NCBI GenBank assembly: GCA_021799555.1
Contig: JAJZAG010000013.1
Location: 1 to 24,836, forward strand
Length of the DNA stretch: 24,836 nucleotides
Source: Deltaproteobacteria bacterium
GTDB taxonomy: Bacteria > Desulfobacterota > Binatia > Binatales > Binataceae
Direction: 5' to 3'
The notes under the pieces are model-generated. The model saw only the letters and a program-made list of their open reading frames with translations. It was not told the DNA's origin and did no database searches. This document shows, one piece after another, positions 7,807 through 14,125 of the stretch. Position numbers and translations under genes: made by a program. How positions within the stretch are numbered: the first letter of the stretch is position 1; every line of letters starts with the position of its first letter.

Positions 7807-8916
7807 ATGATCGATTTCGAGCTCTCCGAAGAACAGCAGATGATCCGCGACACGGTTGGAGCGTTTGCGCTCGACGAAATTCGCCCCGCCGCGCGTCCCG
7901 CCGACGAAAGCGGAAACATCCCGCAGGCGCTAATCTCGAAAGTCGCCGAACTCGGCCTCGTTAGCGGCGCGATTCCCGAAACCCTTGGCGGCGACGGCGG
8001 CGAGCGCTCCGCGGTCACCGGTGCAATCGTTGCCGAAGAACTCGCCTGCGGCGACCTCGCGGTCGCGATTCACTGCCTCGCTCCGCGTCTGCTCGCCTAT
8101 CCGGTCCTCGAAATGGGAACTGATGAACAGCGGGGCGCTGTCTTGAAGCGCCTTGCCGGTGCGGAATTTGTTGTAGCGACCGCGGCGGTGATGGAGCCAC
8201 GATGGGACTTCGACCTGACGGAGCTCAATGTGACGGCACGGCGCGACGGCGCGGGATGGATTATTGCCGGAGACAAGTGCTGCGTGCCGCTTGCGGCAGA
8301 GTCGGAAACGATGCTGGTTTATGCAAAGAGCGCCGCCGGAAAGGGTTTCGGCGGCGTCGACGCGTTTATCGTGCCGCGCGGTGCCGCGGGTGTATCGGTC
8401 GGCGAGCGTGAGAAAAACATGGGCCTCAAAGGTCTGGCAACTTATGAGGTTTCGTTCAAAGAAGTACGGCTCGATGCCGATGGCCGCTTGGGTGGTGACA
8501 GGGGAATCAACTACTCGCGCCTGATGAGCGAATCGCGAGTCGCGTTGGGTGCGATGGCGGTCGGCGTGATGCGCGCGGCGTTCGAATATGCTCGTGACTA
8601 CGCCAAAGAACGCAAGGCGTTCGGCGTTCCGATCGCGACCAAGCAGGCGATCGCGTTCATGATCGCGGACATGGCGATCGAAATCGACGCGGCGCGTTTG
8701 CTCCTGTGGGAAGCCGCCAGCCGCCTCGACAAAGGCGCCGACGCGCTCGAGGAAAGTTATCTCGCGAAGAACTATGCAGCCGCGAGCGCGCTGCGCGTGA
8801 CCGACAATGCGGTTCAGGCGCTCGGCGGTCACGGGTATATCCGTGAGCATCCGGTCGAGATGTGGTTTCGCAATGCGCGCGGATTTTCCATGCTCGACGG
8901 TATCGCCACGGTCTAA
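7807..8916 (+). CDS. Acyl-CoA dehydrogenase, subunit with degenerate active site
   Basis: The 369-residue protein has the acyl-CoA dehydrogenase fold: a helical N-domain starting MIDFELSEEQQMIRD, a middle beta domain, and a helical C-domain. The FAD-contact motif ERKAFGVPI (268-276) is intact and QALGGHGYIREHP (337-349) is typical. Two key motifs are not. The TEP..GSD stretch is replaced by MEPRWDFDLTELN (129-141), and the catalytic Glu of the usual EGT motif is Asp (LDGIATV, D364), after which the chain stops, about 10-15 residues short of most members. The next gene has the reverse pattern, so the two probably form one heteromeric enzyme acting on an unknown CoA thioester. GAGAGAGGG lies upstream of the ATG, but 13 bases or more away. 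Confidence 0.9.
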   Translation: MIDFELSEEQQMIRDTVGAFALDEIRPAARPADESGNIPQALISKVAELGLVSGAIPETLGGDGGERSAVTGAIVAEELACGDLAVAIHCLAPRLLAYPVLEMGTDEQRGAVLKRLAGAEFVVATAAVMEPRWDFDLTELNVTARRDGAGWIIAGDKCCVPLAAESETMLVYAKSAAGKGFGGVDAFIVPRGAAGVSVGEREKNMGLKGLATYEVSFKEVRLDADGRLGGDRGINYSRLMSESRVALGAMAVGVMRAAFEYARDYAKERKAFGVPIATKQAIAFMIADMAIEIDAARLLLWEAASRLDKGADALEESYLAKNYAAASALRVTDNAVQALGGHGYIREHPVEMWFRNARGFSMLDGIATV

Positions 8917-8950
8917 CCGGCGCTCGATAGGACGATTTGGAGACACAACG

Positions 8951-10186
8951 ATGATTGATTTTGAATTCGAACCGCAAGTCGTCGAGCGCCTCAAGATGTA
9001 CCACATGGTCGCGGAAAATATCATGCGGCCAATCTCGCGCGAGTACGATGAACGCGAGCACGAGGAGCCCGAGCAGTTCTTTCAGACGATGTGGCAGGCG
9101 CAATCGCTCGCCGACGTTGCTCCCGGCGGGGATCTGAAAAAAGAGCAAGGCGGCTCGGTCAAGCCCTCCGGCCCCAAGCTGCGTAACCTCCTGACCTGCA
9201 CCACAACCGAAGAGCTATGCTGGGGCGACGCCGGCCTGTTCCTGTCCACGCCCAATAGCGGTCTCGGCGGCGCGGCGGTGATGGCGGCAGGAACGCCAGA
9301 GCAGAAGACGCGCTTCCTCAAGCGTTTCTCCGAGGGTGAACCAAAATGGGGAGCGATGGCGATAACAGAGGCCGCGTGCGGCTCGGATTCGGCCGCGATT
9401 CAGACCACCGCGGTGCGCGACGGCGACCATTGGGTACTCAACGGCACCAAGATTTTCTGCACCGGCGGCCAGCGCGCGGTCGAGAAGTCCGACGGCTTCG
9501 TCGTCGTATGGGCGACTGTTGATAAGTCCGCGGGCCGCGCCGGAATCAAGTCATTCGTTGTCGAACGCGGCACGCCCGGCATGAAGGTCGCCCGAGTCGA
9601 GAACAAGCTCGGCATTCGCGCCTCCGACACCGCCATGATCATCTTCGACAATTGCCGCGTACCGGCGGACCATTTGCTTGGCAGCGCGGAGGTTCGCAAG
9701 GAGGGTGGGTTCAAGGACGCTATGGCGACGTTCGATGCGACGCGGCCGATCGTCGCCGCGATGGCGATCGGGGTAGGGCGCGCAGCGCTGGATTTCGTGC
9801 GCGATTTTCTGCGCGAGCAGAATGTTCCCATCCGCTACGGAATCTCGCCGCGGCGGCTCACCGCGATCGAACGCGATTTCATGGACATGGAGGTGCAGCT
9901 AAAGGCCGCGCGCCTGCTCACCTGGCGGGCCGCCTGGATGCTTGATACCGGCAAACGCAACAATCTTGAAGCCTCGATGGCGAAAGCGAAGGCCGGGCTG
10001 GTTGTCACGCAAATCACGCAGAAAGCAGTCGAGATTCTCGGTCCGATCGGCTATTCGCGCAAATTGCTGGTCGAGAAGTGGATGCGCGACGCCAAAATCA
10101 ACGACATCTTCGAGGGTACGCAGCAGATCAACATGCTGATCGTCGCGCGCCGCGTCCTGGGCTACGGTAACAAAGAGCTTAACTGA
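8951..10186 (+). CDS. Acyl-CoA dehydrogenase, subunit with catalytic glutamate
   Basis: The ATG at 8951 has GGAG with 8-base spacing and gives 411 residues; the longer frame upstream only overlaps the previous gene. ITEAACGSD (138-146) and LNGTKIFCTGG (163-173) form the flavin and substrate region, and FEGTQQINMLIVARR (387-401) supplies the catalytic base, E388. The usual R-x-x-F-G motif that holds the FAD of the neighbouring subunit is missing: the equivalent stretch reads LREQNVPIRYGISPRR (287-302). This complements the previous gene, 34 bases upstream. Known alpha2-beta2 enzymes such as mycobacterial ChsE1-ChsE2 split the site in a similar way. Substrate unknown; electrons would normally pass to ETF, which is not encoded in this window. 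Confidence 0.92.
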   Translation: MIDFEFEPQVVERLKMYHMVAENIMRPISREYDEREHEEPEQFFQTMWQAQSLADVAPGGDLKKEQGGSVKPSGPKLRNLLTCTTTEELCWGDAGLFLSTPNSGLGGAAVMAAGTPEQKTRFLKRFSEGEPKWGAMAITEAACGSDSAAIQTTAVRDGDHWVLNGTKIFCTGGQRAVEKSDGFVVVWATVDKSAGRAGIKSFVVERGTPGMKVARVENKLGIRASDTAMIIFDNCRVPADHLLGSAEVRKEGGFKDAMATFDATRPIVAAMAIGVGRAALDFVRDFLREQNVPIRYGISPRRLTAIERDFMDMEVQLKAARLLTWRAAWMLDTGKRNNLEASMAKAKAGLVVTQITQKAVEILGPIGYSRKLLVEKWMRDAKINDIFEGTQQINMLIVARRVLGYGNKELN

Positions 10187-10236
10187 CGCCGCGGCGAATA
10201 TTCCGGCGGCGGGTCGTTTCGCGAGGATTGACTGCG

Positions 10237-11067
10237 ATGGGTGACGATAAGCCGATTCGAGTGCATTTGGTCGTCGGTGGGTTTCCGCCCGGAGAGACTG
10301 CCGGTCACGACATGGATTACGTGCGACTCGCGCTCTTGCAGGCGCTACACGAGATGCCCGGCACGCGCGCCACGGTATCGAGCGATTTTCGCGACCTGGA
10401 GCGATGGCTCGAGCGCTCAGGTTTTTTGATTACCTACGTTGCCGGGCCCTATCCCGACGACGCCGGCAACGCTGCGCTCGTCAAATGGCTCGAAGGCGGA
10501 GGCAGATGGTTTGGCCTGCACGGCACGAGCGGCGGGAAAGCGGCAACGGTAGGCGCATCGCGTCGCGCGCGCAAGATGGTGAAGATGGGCCATCATGCGG
10601 TGCTCGGCGCGTTCTTCCTCAATCACCCTCCGGTACGGAGATTCCGCGTCACCGTCGCAATGCCGGCGCATCCGCTTGCCGCCGGGCTGCCGTCGTCGTT
10701 CGACGTCATGGATGAGCTTTATATGATCGAGCTGCAGGATCCGGCGCACACAGAAATCTTTCTGACCACCGAGATGCCCGAAAATCCCGCGCCGGGGTTC
10801 GGCTTCGTTTACGACCGCGACACTTCGATTCTGCCCGACGGCAAGACTCGCGCGCTCGGATTCACTCGGCAGGTGGGCGCGGGCGGCGTCGCCTATGTGG
10901 CTCTCGGGCATTGCCATTCACCCGATTGCAACGTACAGCCCTTCGTGGACCGGAGCGTCGACCCTGCCGGAATTACACCTCTGCTGTTCCGCGGCTCGTG
11001 GGAGAATGACGCGTTCAAGTCATTGCTGCGCAACGCGATCAGTTGGGGAATTAGCCCGCGCGGATAG
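10237..11067 (+). CDS. ThuA-like (trehalose utilisation) domain protein
   Basis: This 276-residue protein resembles the ThuA family, which has a class I glutamine-amidotransferase-like fold. Visible blocks are GHDMDYVRLALLQAL near the start, WLEGGGRWFGLHGTSGGK in the middle (the Gly-Gly-x-x-x-G-x-H turn of the family), AHPLAAGLPSSFDVMDELY, and VAYVALGHCHSPD near the end. ThuA proteins occur with sugar oxidoreductases and are linked to trehalose or related disaccharide use, but their biochemistry is unclear. I chose the ATG at 10237 because GAGG lies 10 bases before it; a TTG at 10228 would add three residues and sits on top of that site. It follows the second dehydrogenase by 50 bases and may be co-transcribed. 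No signal peptide is seen. Confidence 0.8.
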   Translation: MGDDKPIRVHLVVGGFPPGETAGHDMDYVRLALLQALHEMPGTRATVSSDFRDLERWLERSGFLITYVAGPYPDDAGNAALVKWLEGGGRWFGLHGTSGGKAATVGASRRARKMVKMGHHAVLGAFFLNHPPVRRFRVTVAMPAHPLAAGLPSSFDVMDELYMIELQDPAHTEIFLTTEMPENPAPGFGFVYDRDTSILPDGKTRALGFTRQVGAGGVAYVALGHCHSPDCNVQPFVDRSVDPAGITPLLFRGSWENDAFKSLLRNAISWGISPRG

Positions 11068-11070
11068 CAG

Positions 11071-11103
11071 CGCGCCCGATGCCGTCAGTGGTGATCGGGC
11101 GCG
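11071..11103. terminator. Hairpin between convergent genes
   Basis: CGCGCCCGAT (11071-11080) pairs perfectly with ATCGGGCGCG (11094-11103) across a 13-base loop. It sits between the stops of two convergent genes. Neither side has a T-run, so it may stop transcription only in part or act as a 3' stabiliser. Confidence 0.4.
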
Positions 11104-11148
11104 AGGGCAGGGGACTCCGGTGCTTCCGCGACGATGCCGACTATCTCA

Positions 11149-11850
11149 TCAGAAGTCGAACCACTTACCCTTGTCCCACCGGAAAATTTCGGTAGTGTGC
11201 GTGTCGTCGACCGGAGTAGCCTTGGCGGTTCTTTCGTCGTCAACCGTTTTGGCCTTGATTAGATAATGATATTCCTCGTAGCTGAGCTTGCCGATCGCAA
11301 AGCCTTGCGCTGACTGATGCGACTCGCAGCTCTCAACCGTGCTGTATCCCGTGTAGAGCGCGGTCTGGAAGCCGTTATCGAAGCGCCACGCGATATGCGC
11401 GAGGTTATTTTGCTCGCGCGCTTTGAGCTTTTGCTCCCAATTCTTGCAGAAAGCGGGAAAGGCCGCCGCGGCCTTCGCGTACTGGCGATCCATCAACAGC
11501 CGCGCGGGGTTCAGTCTTTTAACCACCGCCTTGACTCTTTCCCTAATGGTCTTTTTCTGTGCCGGGGTACTCGCGACCGGCGACGGATTAGCAGCAGGCC
11601 CGCCCAGCGACTCCGGGAGATGCTGCATCGCGGCGGCGCTCGAAGCGGCTTGCGGCGATTGCTGCGTGGAGCCTGCCGACGCCGCTACCATAGCGGCATG
11701 ATTTGCCCGCTCGGTAGCGTCAGGCGCGATCGCGGCGGGCGCATGGCCGGTGACAGGGTTTTGCTCCTGCGAGCGGACAAGGCCTGGCGCCGCGGTGGCA
11801 GCGAGCGCGACGGCGGCTACGCTGATTAACCAGTAGCGTATGGATTTCAT
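11149..11850 (-). CDS. Secreted protein with conserved-looking C-terminal domain, unknown function
   Basis: The 233-residue product starts with a Sec signal peptide (MKSIRYWLISVAAVALAATA..., cleavage probably after LVRS near residue 27). A disordered Ala/Ser/Gln/Pro segment (about 30-98) follows, then a basic stretch (KKTIRERVKAVVKRLNP). The C-terminal 110 residues look like a folded domain with two probable disulphide cysteines (FPAFCKNWEQKL and VESCESHQS) and an aromatic end (TEIFRWDKGKWFDF). I do not recognise the domain. There is no good ribosome binding site before the ATG, and the promoter I see would start the message almost at the start codon. It converges on the ThuA-like gene. Confidence 0.75.
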   Translation of the reverse strand: MKSIRYWLISVAAVALAATAAPGLVRSQEQNPVTGHAPAAIAPDATERANHAAMVAASAGSTQQSPQAASSAAAMQHLPESLGGPAANPSPVASTPAQKKTIRERVKAVVKRLNPARLLMDRQYAKAAAAFPAFCKNWEQKLKAREQNNLAHIAWRFDNGFQTALYTGYSTVESCESHQSAQGFAIGKLSYEEYHYLIKAKTVDDERTAKATPVDDTHTTEIFRWDKGKWFDF

Positions 11851-11858
11851 GACGATCG

Positions 11859-11887
11859 CTTATAGCAAATTTCCCGCGCTTCGTCAG
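11859..11887 (-). promoter_or_regulatory. Promoter giving a nearly leaderless message
   Basis: CTGACG (11882-11887, 4/6 to -35) and TATAAG (11859-11864, 5/6 to -10) are separated by exactly 17 bases on the minus strand. The expected start near 11852 is two bases from the ATG at 11850, which fits the missing ribosome binding site. Confidence 0.5.
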
Positions 11888-11982
11888 TCCGGCGATCGCA
11901 ATATTTCCAACTGCGAGTAAGGGCAAACCCGATAATTTCTTTCAAGACCAAGAGGCCGCACCGCTACGGCCGCGCACTCGCC

Positions 11983-12024
11983 GAAAAACGAACGGCCGGA
12001 GCATCCGAGTGGATGCTCCGGCCG
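11983..12024 (-). terminator. Intrinsic terminator of the OmpA-like gene
   Basis: A perfect 14-bp stem (11993-12006 with 12011-12024) closes a 4-base loop, GAGT on the plus strand. On the minus strand it is followed by TTCGTTTTTCGG. It lies 35 bases beyond the stop of the OmpA-like gene, on its 3' side. Confidence 0.88.
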
Positions 12025-12058
12025 CTTTCAGCCTGACTAATCCGGGAGCGGCACGACC

Positions 12059-12772
12059 TTAGTCGAGCGGCACCAGTTCGACGCGGCGGTTCTGGGCACG
12101 TCCGTCCGCAGTATCGTTGGGTGCGACGAAATCGGTCTTACCGTAGCCGTGCGGGATCAAACGGTCGGATGAGATTCCCTTACCTTCAAGGTAGCTCGCG
12201 ACCGCGTTGGCCCGCCGATCCGACAGCTTCAGATTGTACTCTTCGCTTCCGATCGCATCGCAGTACCCGTTGACGTCGACCTTGACGTTCGGGTTCGATT
12301 GCAGCGTCGCCGCCGCTTCATCGAGCACCGCCGCGTCACCGGGGCGGATGTTGGCCTTGTTGAAGTCGAAGTGAACGCCCCGCAGGACGATCTTCTGCTT
12401 AACCGGAGGAGGCGGCGGAGGCGGCGGTGGTGGCGGAGGTGGAGGCGGAGGTGGAGGCGGTGGCGGAGGCGGCGGAATTACAGGGTCGCAAAAATAGTGG
12501 CCCGCCAGCGCTCCAAGTCCCGCACCGATCGCGGCGCCTCCCAATCCTGAGAACACTTTGGCATCCTCGGAAATCGGGTGGCGACTGCTGTTGTCGGCAA
12601 TGACAATGCCCGACGCCGCACCGGCCGCGGCACCCGCCGCGCCGCCAACGATTGCGCAGGTGCTCCACTCGCGCGGTTGGCGTAAATACGTGCATCCGGC
12701 AAGCGCGCTGGCCGCGAACGCGGCGCCAGCGAACGCGACTACGGATTTGATCAAGCCTGACTGTCGTCTCAT
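12059..12772 (-). CDS. OmpA-family peptidoglycan-binding lipoprotein with polyproline linker
   Basis: This 237-residue protein has a lipoprotein signal ending in LAGC (lipidated Cys27), followed by Thr, which favours the outer membrane. Next is a glycine-zipper-like Gly/Ala-rich segment (IVGGAAGAAAGAASG and GLGGAAIGAGLGALAG, about 41-91) that may insert in or pack against the membrane. A run of 24 prolines (100-123) then leads to a C-terminal OmpA-like domain (about 128-237). The domain shows NGYCDAIGSEEYNLKLSDRR, NDTADGRAQNRRVEL and the Asp (172) and Arg that bind diaminopimelate in peptidoglycan; the usual Thr before that Asp is Cys171. It should tether the outer membrane to the cell wall like Pal or OmpA. 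AGGGAGGAG lies just before the ATG. A strong terminator follows. Confidence 0.93.
   Translation of the reverse strand: MRRQSGLIKSVVAFAGAAFAASALAGCTYLRQPREWSTCAIVGGAAGAAAGAASGIVIADNSSRHPISEDAKVFSGLGGAAIGAGLGALAGHYFCDPVIPPPPPPPPPPPPPPPPPPPPPPPPVKQKIVLRGVHFDFNKANIRPGDAAVLDEAAATLQSNPNVKVDVNGYCDAIGSEEYNLKLSDRRANAVASYLEGKGISSDRLIPHGYGKTDFVAPNDTADGRAQNRRVELVPLD
12404..12475 (-). repeat. Run of 24 proline codons in the OmpA-like gene
   Basis: Seventy-two bases encode uninterrupted proline with mixed codons (CCG, CCT, CCA), so it is a selected protein repeat rather than a recent triplet expansion. Such a run would form a stiff polyproline-II rod of roughly 7 nm at about 0.3 nm per residue, and its translation probably needs EF-P. 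Confidence 0.85.
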
Positions 12773-12864
12773 GAACTCCTCCCTACACCAAGTGCGTGTT
12801 TGCGCGGTGCTCTGAACCCCTCACTCGCCGCTACATCGCGTCACTAAGTCATAATTGCGGAGCA

Positions 12865-12894
12865 AATATAGTTATATTCCTCGACGGAATGCAA
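12865..12894 (-). promoter_or_regulatory. Possible promoter of the OmpA-like gene
   Basis: On the minus strand TTGCAT (12889-12894) and TATATT (12865-12870, 5/6 to -10) are separated by 18 bases in an AT-rich stretch. The leader would be about 85 bases. The -35 match is only 3/6. Confidence 0.35.
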
Positions 12895-12971
12895 CTAGGC
12901 GCTTGAATTTTTTCTCACACAGCCAAACCTCGGATTTTCGATGCTGACCAGCCAAAACAGTAAAGTCACTC

Positions 12972-13010
12972 GATAAAAGAAACAGCCGGGCCGTATTCGC
13001 AGCCCGGCTG
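12972..13010 (-). terminator. Intrinsic terminator of the HP-motif secreted protein gene
   Basis: CAGCCGGGC (12983-12991) pairs perfectly with GCCCGGCTG (13002-13010) across a 10-base loop. On the minus strand the stem is followed by TTTCTTTTATCG. It lies about 95 bases past the stop at 13104. Confidence 0.75.
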
Positions 13011-13103
13011 TTGGTCGTCTTATGTCGCTATGGCCTGCCTGGCACCCAGTTCGATTAAACAGTGCCTTCAGCGAACGTTATCGCCATTGAGGCTTAGCAA
13101 ATT

Positions 13104-13730
13104 TTAGTGCGGGCCGTGTCCATTATCCCATCCCAGGTGTCGGCCAGGGTTTCCACCGCCCGGTCCACCGTGCCATTTGTTCCAAACGTCAGGATGGTTC
13201 TGCTGCCACCAGCCCCTGTCGTGCCATTGATGGTTATCGTCGTAGTCACCGTCGTTGTACCAATGCGGGTGGTTCTGCGCCCATTCCGGATGGTGCTGAC
13301 GCCACCATCCCGGATTGTTCTGCTGCCACCACTGTGCATTGTGCCACTGATGGTTCTGATCCCAATCGCCCGGTCCGCGTCCAGCCATCGGGCCGCCTGG
13401 TCCACCCATCATCGGACCGCCTGGTCCGCCCATCATCGGACCGCCTGGTCCGCCCATCATGCCTGGTCCCATACCGCGGACGGTATTGCGGACATTGGGA
13501 TGATTCATGAAGTACTGATGCAGTCCCGGGTGTTTGTTGATCCAACGTTGGTCATTGATCAAGTTTGGGTTTTGCCGGAGCTGGCGCGCCTCGTTGGGAT
13601 GGTGATTGAGGAACCGCTGGAAATCCTGGTCATATTGTGCGGGGTTACCACCTCCGTATTGCGCGAAGGCATGGCCCGCGGCCGCGATCGCGAAAAGCGA
13701 GGCAGCCAAAACCGTGAGCAATCTCTTCAT
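13104..13730 (-). CDS. Secreted His/Asn/Trp/Gly-rich repeat protein with HP motifs
   Basis: The 208-residue protein has a clear Sec signal peptide (MKRLLTVLAASLFAIAAAG, cleavage after AFA at residue 23). The first mature section carries spaced HP and NP motifs (LNHHP, RQNPNL, NKHPGL, MNHPNV; residues 41-80), a pattern I associate with secreted proteins of Acidobacteria and Deltaproteobacteria. A Gly/Pro/Met section with three copies of GGPGGPM (93-115) follows. The C-terminal part contains a 40-residue internal repeat: NHQWH...WWQQN.P occurs at 126-140 and again at 166-180. The many His and Met residues could bind metal ions, but that is inference. GGAGG lies 7 bases before the ATG. Function unknown. 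Confidence 0.82.
   Translation of the reverse strand: MKRLLTVLAASLFAIAAAGHAFAQYGGGNPAQYDQDFQRFLNHHPNEARQLRQNPNLINDQRWINKHPGLHQYFMNHPNVRNTVRGMGPGMMGGPGGPMMGGPGGPMMGGPGGPMAGRGPGDWDQNHQWHNAQWWQQNNPGWWRQHHPEWAQNHPHWYNDGDYDDNHQWHDRGWWQQNHPDVWNKWHGGPGGGNPGRHLGWDNGHGPH
13393..13460 (-). repeat. 24-base tandem repeat (about 2.8 copies) in the HP-motif gene
   Basis: On the plus strand the unit starts CCGCCTGGTCC and ends CATCATCGGA, with copies beginning at 13393, 13417 and 13441. The first differs by one base near its middle. It encodes GGPGGPMM-type blocks; near-identity at the DNA level suggests recent slippage and possible length variation among strains. Confidence 0.85.
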
Positions 13731-14125
13731 CGTAAGTCCTCCAATGCAGACGAGTTTCCGGTGCGGCGCGAACCGATCAAAGAATCGGTGGGCGCGCGTC
13801 CGATTTTGTGGACCTCAACTTGGCCCAGTTTACATTATGAATATTCTGTCATGACCCGAACGATCCGCACGCCATTTGCGTGAAAGCAATCGATGTGCCG
13901 TCGCGGCGTCACATTGGCTCCAAGCTTTCTTATAGCAGAAATACACCTCCACGACGAGAAAGTTTTCGAGTTCAACGTCGAATCGCTCTGACGGCGCGTA
14001 GTTATGCGCAATTCGGTGCCGCGGCGCACGATTTGGTGCACCCTCGCGCGTCGACGATCGGTCTCAGAATGTTACCGCTCAGGTTAGAAGGGGGACGCGC
14101 GCAGTGGTAGACTGAAAACATTCTC
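13731..14125. other. Divergent intergenic region before uvrB
   Basis: These 395 bases separate the minus-strand HP-motif gene from uvrB. A CATAAT (minus strand, 13834-13839) is a possible -10 for the former, with no good -35. Before uvrB, TTAGAA (14084-14089) and TAGACT (14108-14113), 18 bases apart, are a weak candidate. I found no convincing LexA-type box and no gene; the short ORFs here look random. Confidence 0.5.

Larger units (their letters stand above)
12773..13103. other. Intergenic stretch between two envelope genes
   Basis: The 331 bases hold, on the minus strand, the terminator of the upstream gene (12972-13010) and then the promoter and leader of the OmpA-like gene. The rest is AT-richer than its surroundings. 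I see no further gene or repeat. Confidence 0.6.

Noticed and set aside
7930..9024. 364-residue minus-strand ORF across the acyl-CoA dehydrogenases
   Set aside because: It spans the junction of two well-supported genes in antisense and shows no recognisable fold.
12404..12475. GGN-rich run read as a microsatellite or CRISPR-like repeat
   Set aside because: It is a proline-codon run inside a sound reading frame, with mixed synonymous codons and no spacers.
14041..14125. LexA (SOS) box before uvrB
   Set aside because: No CTGT-N8-ACAG, GAAC-N4-GTTC or GTTC-N7-GTTC match that I trust was found.
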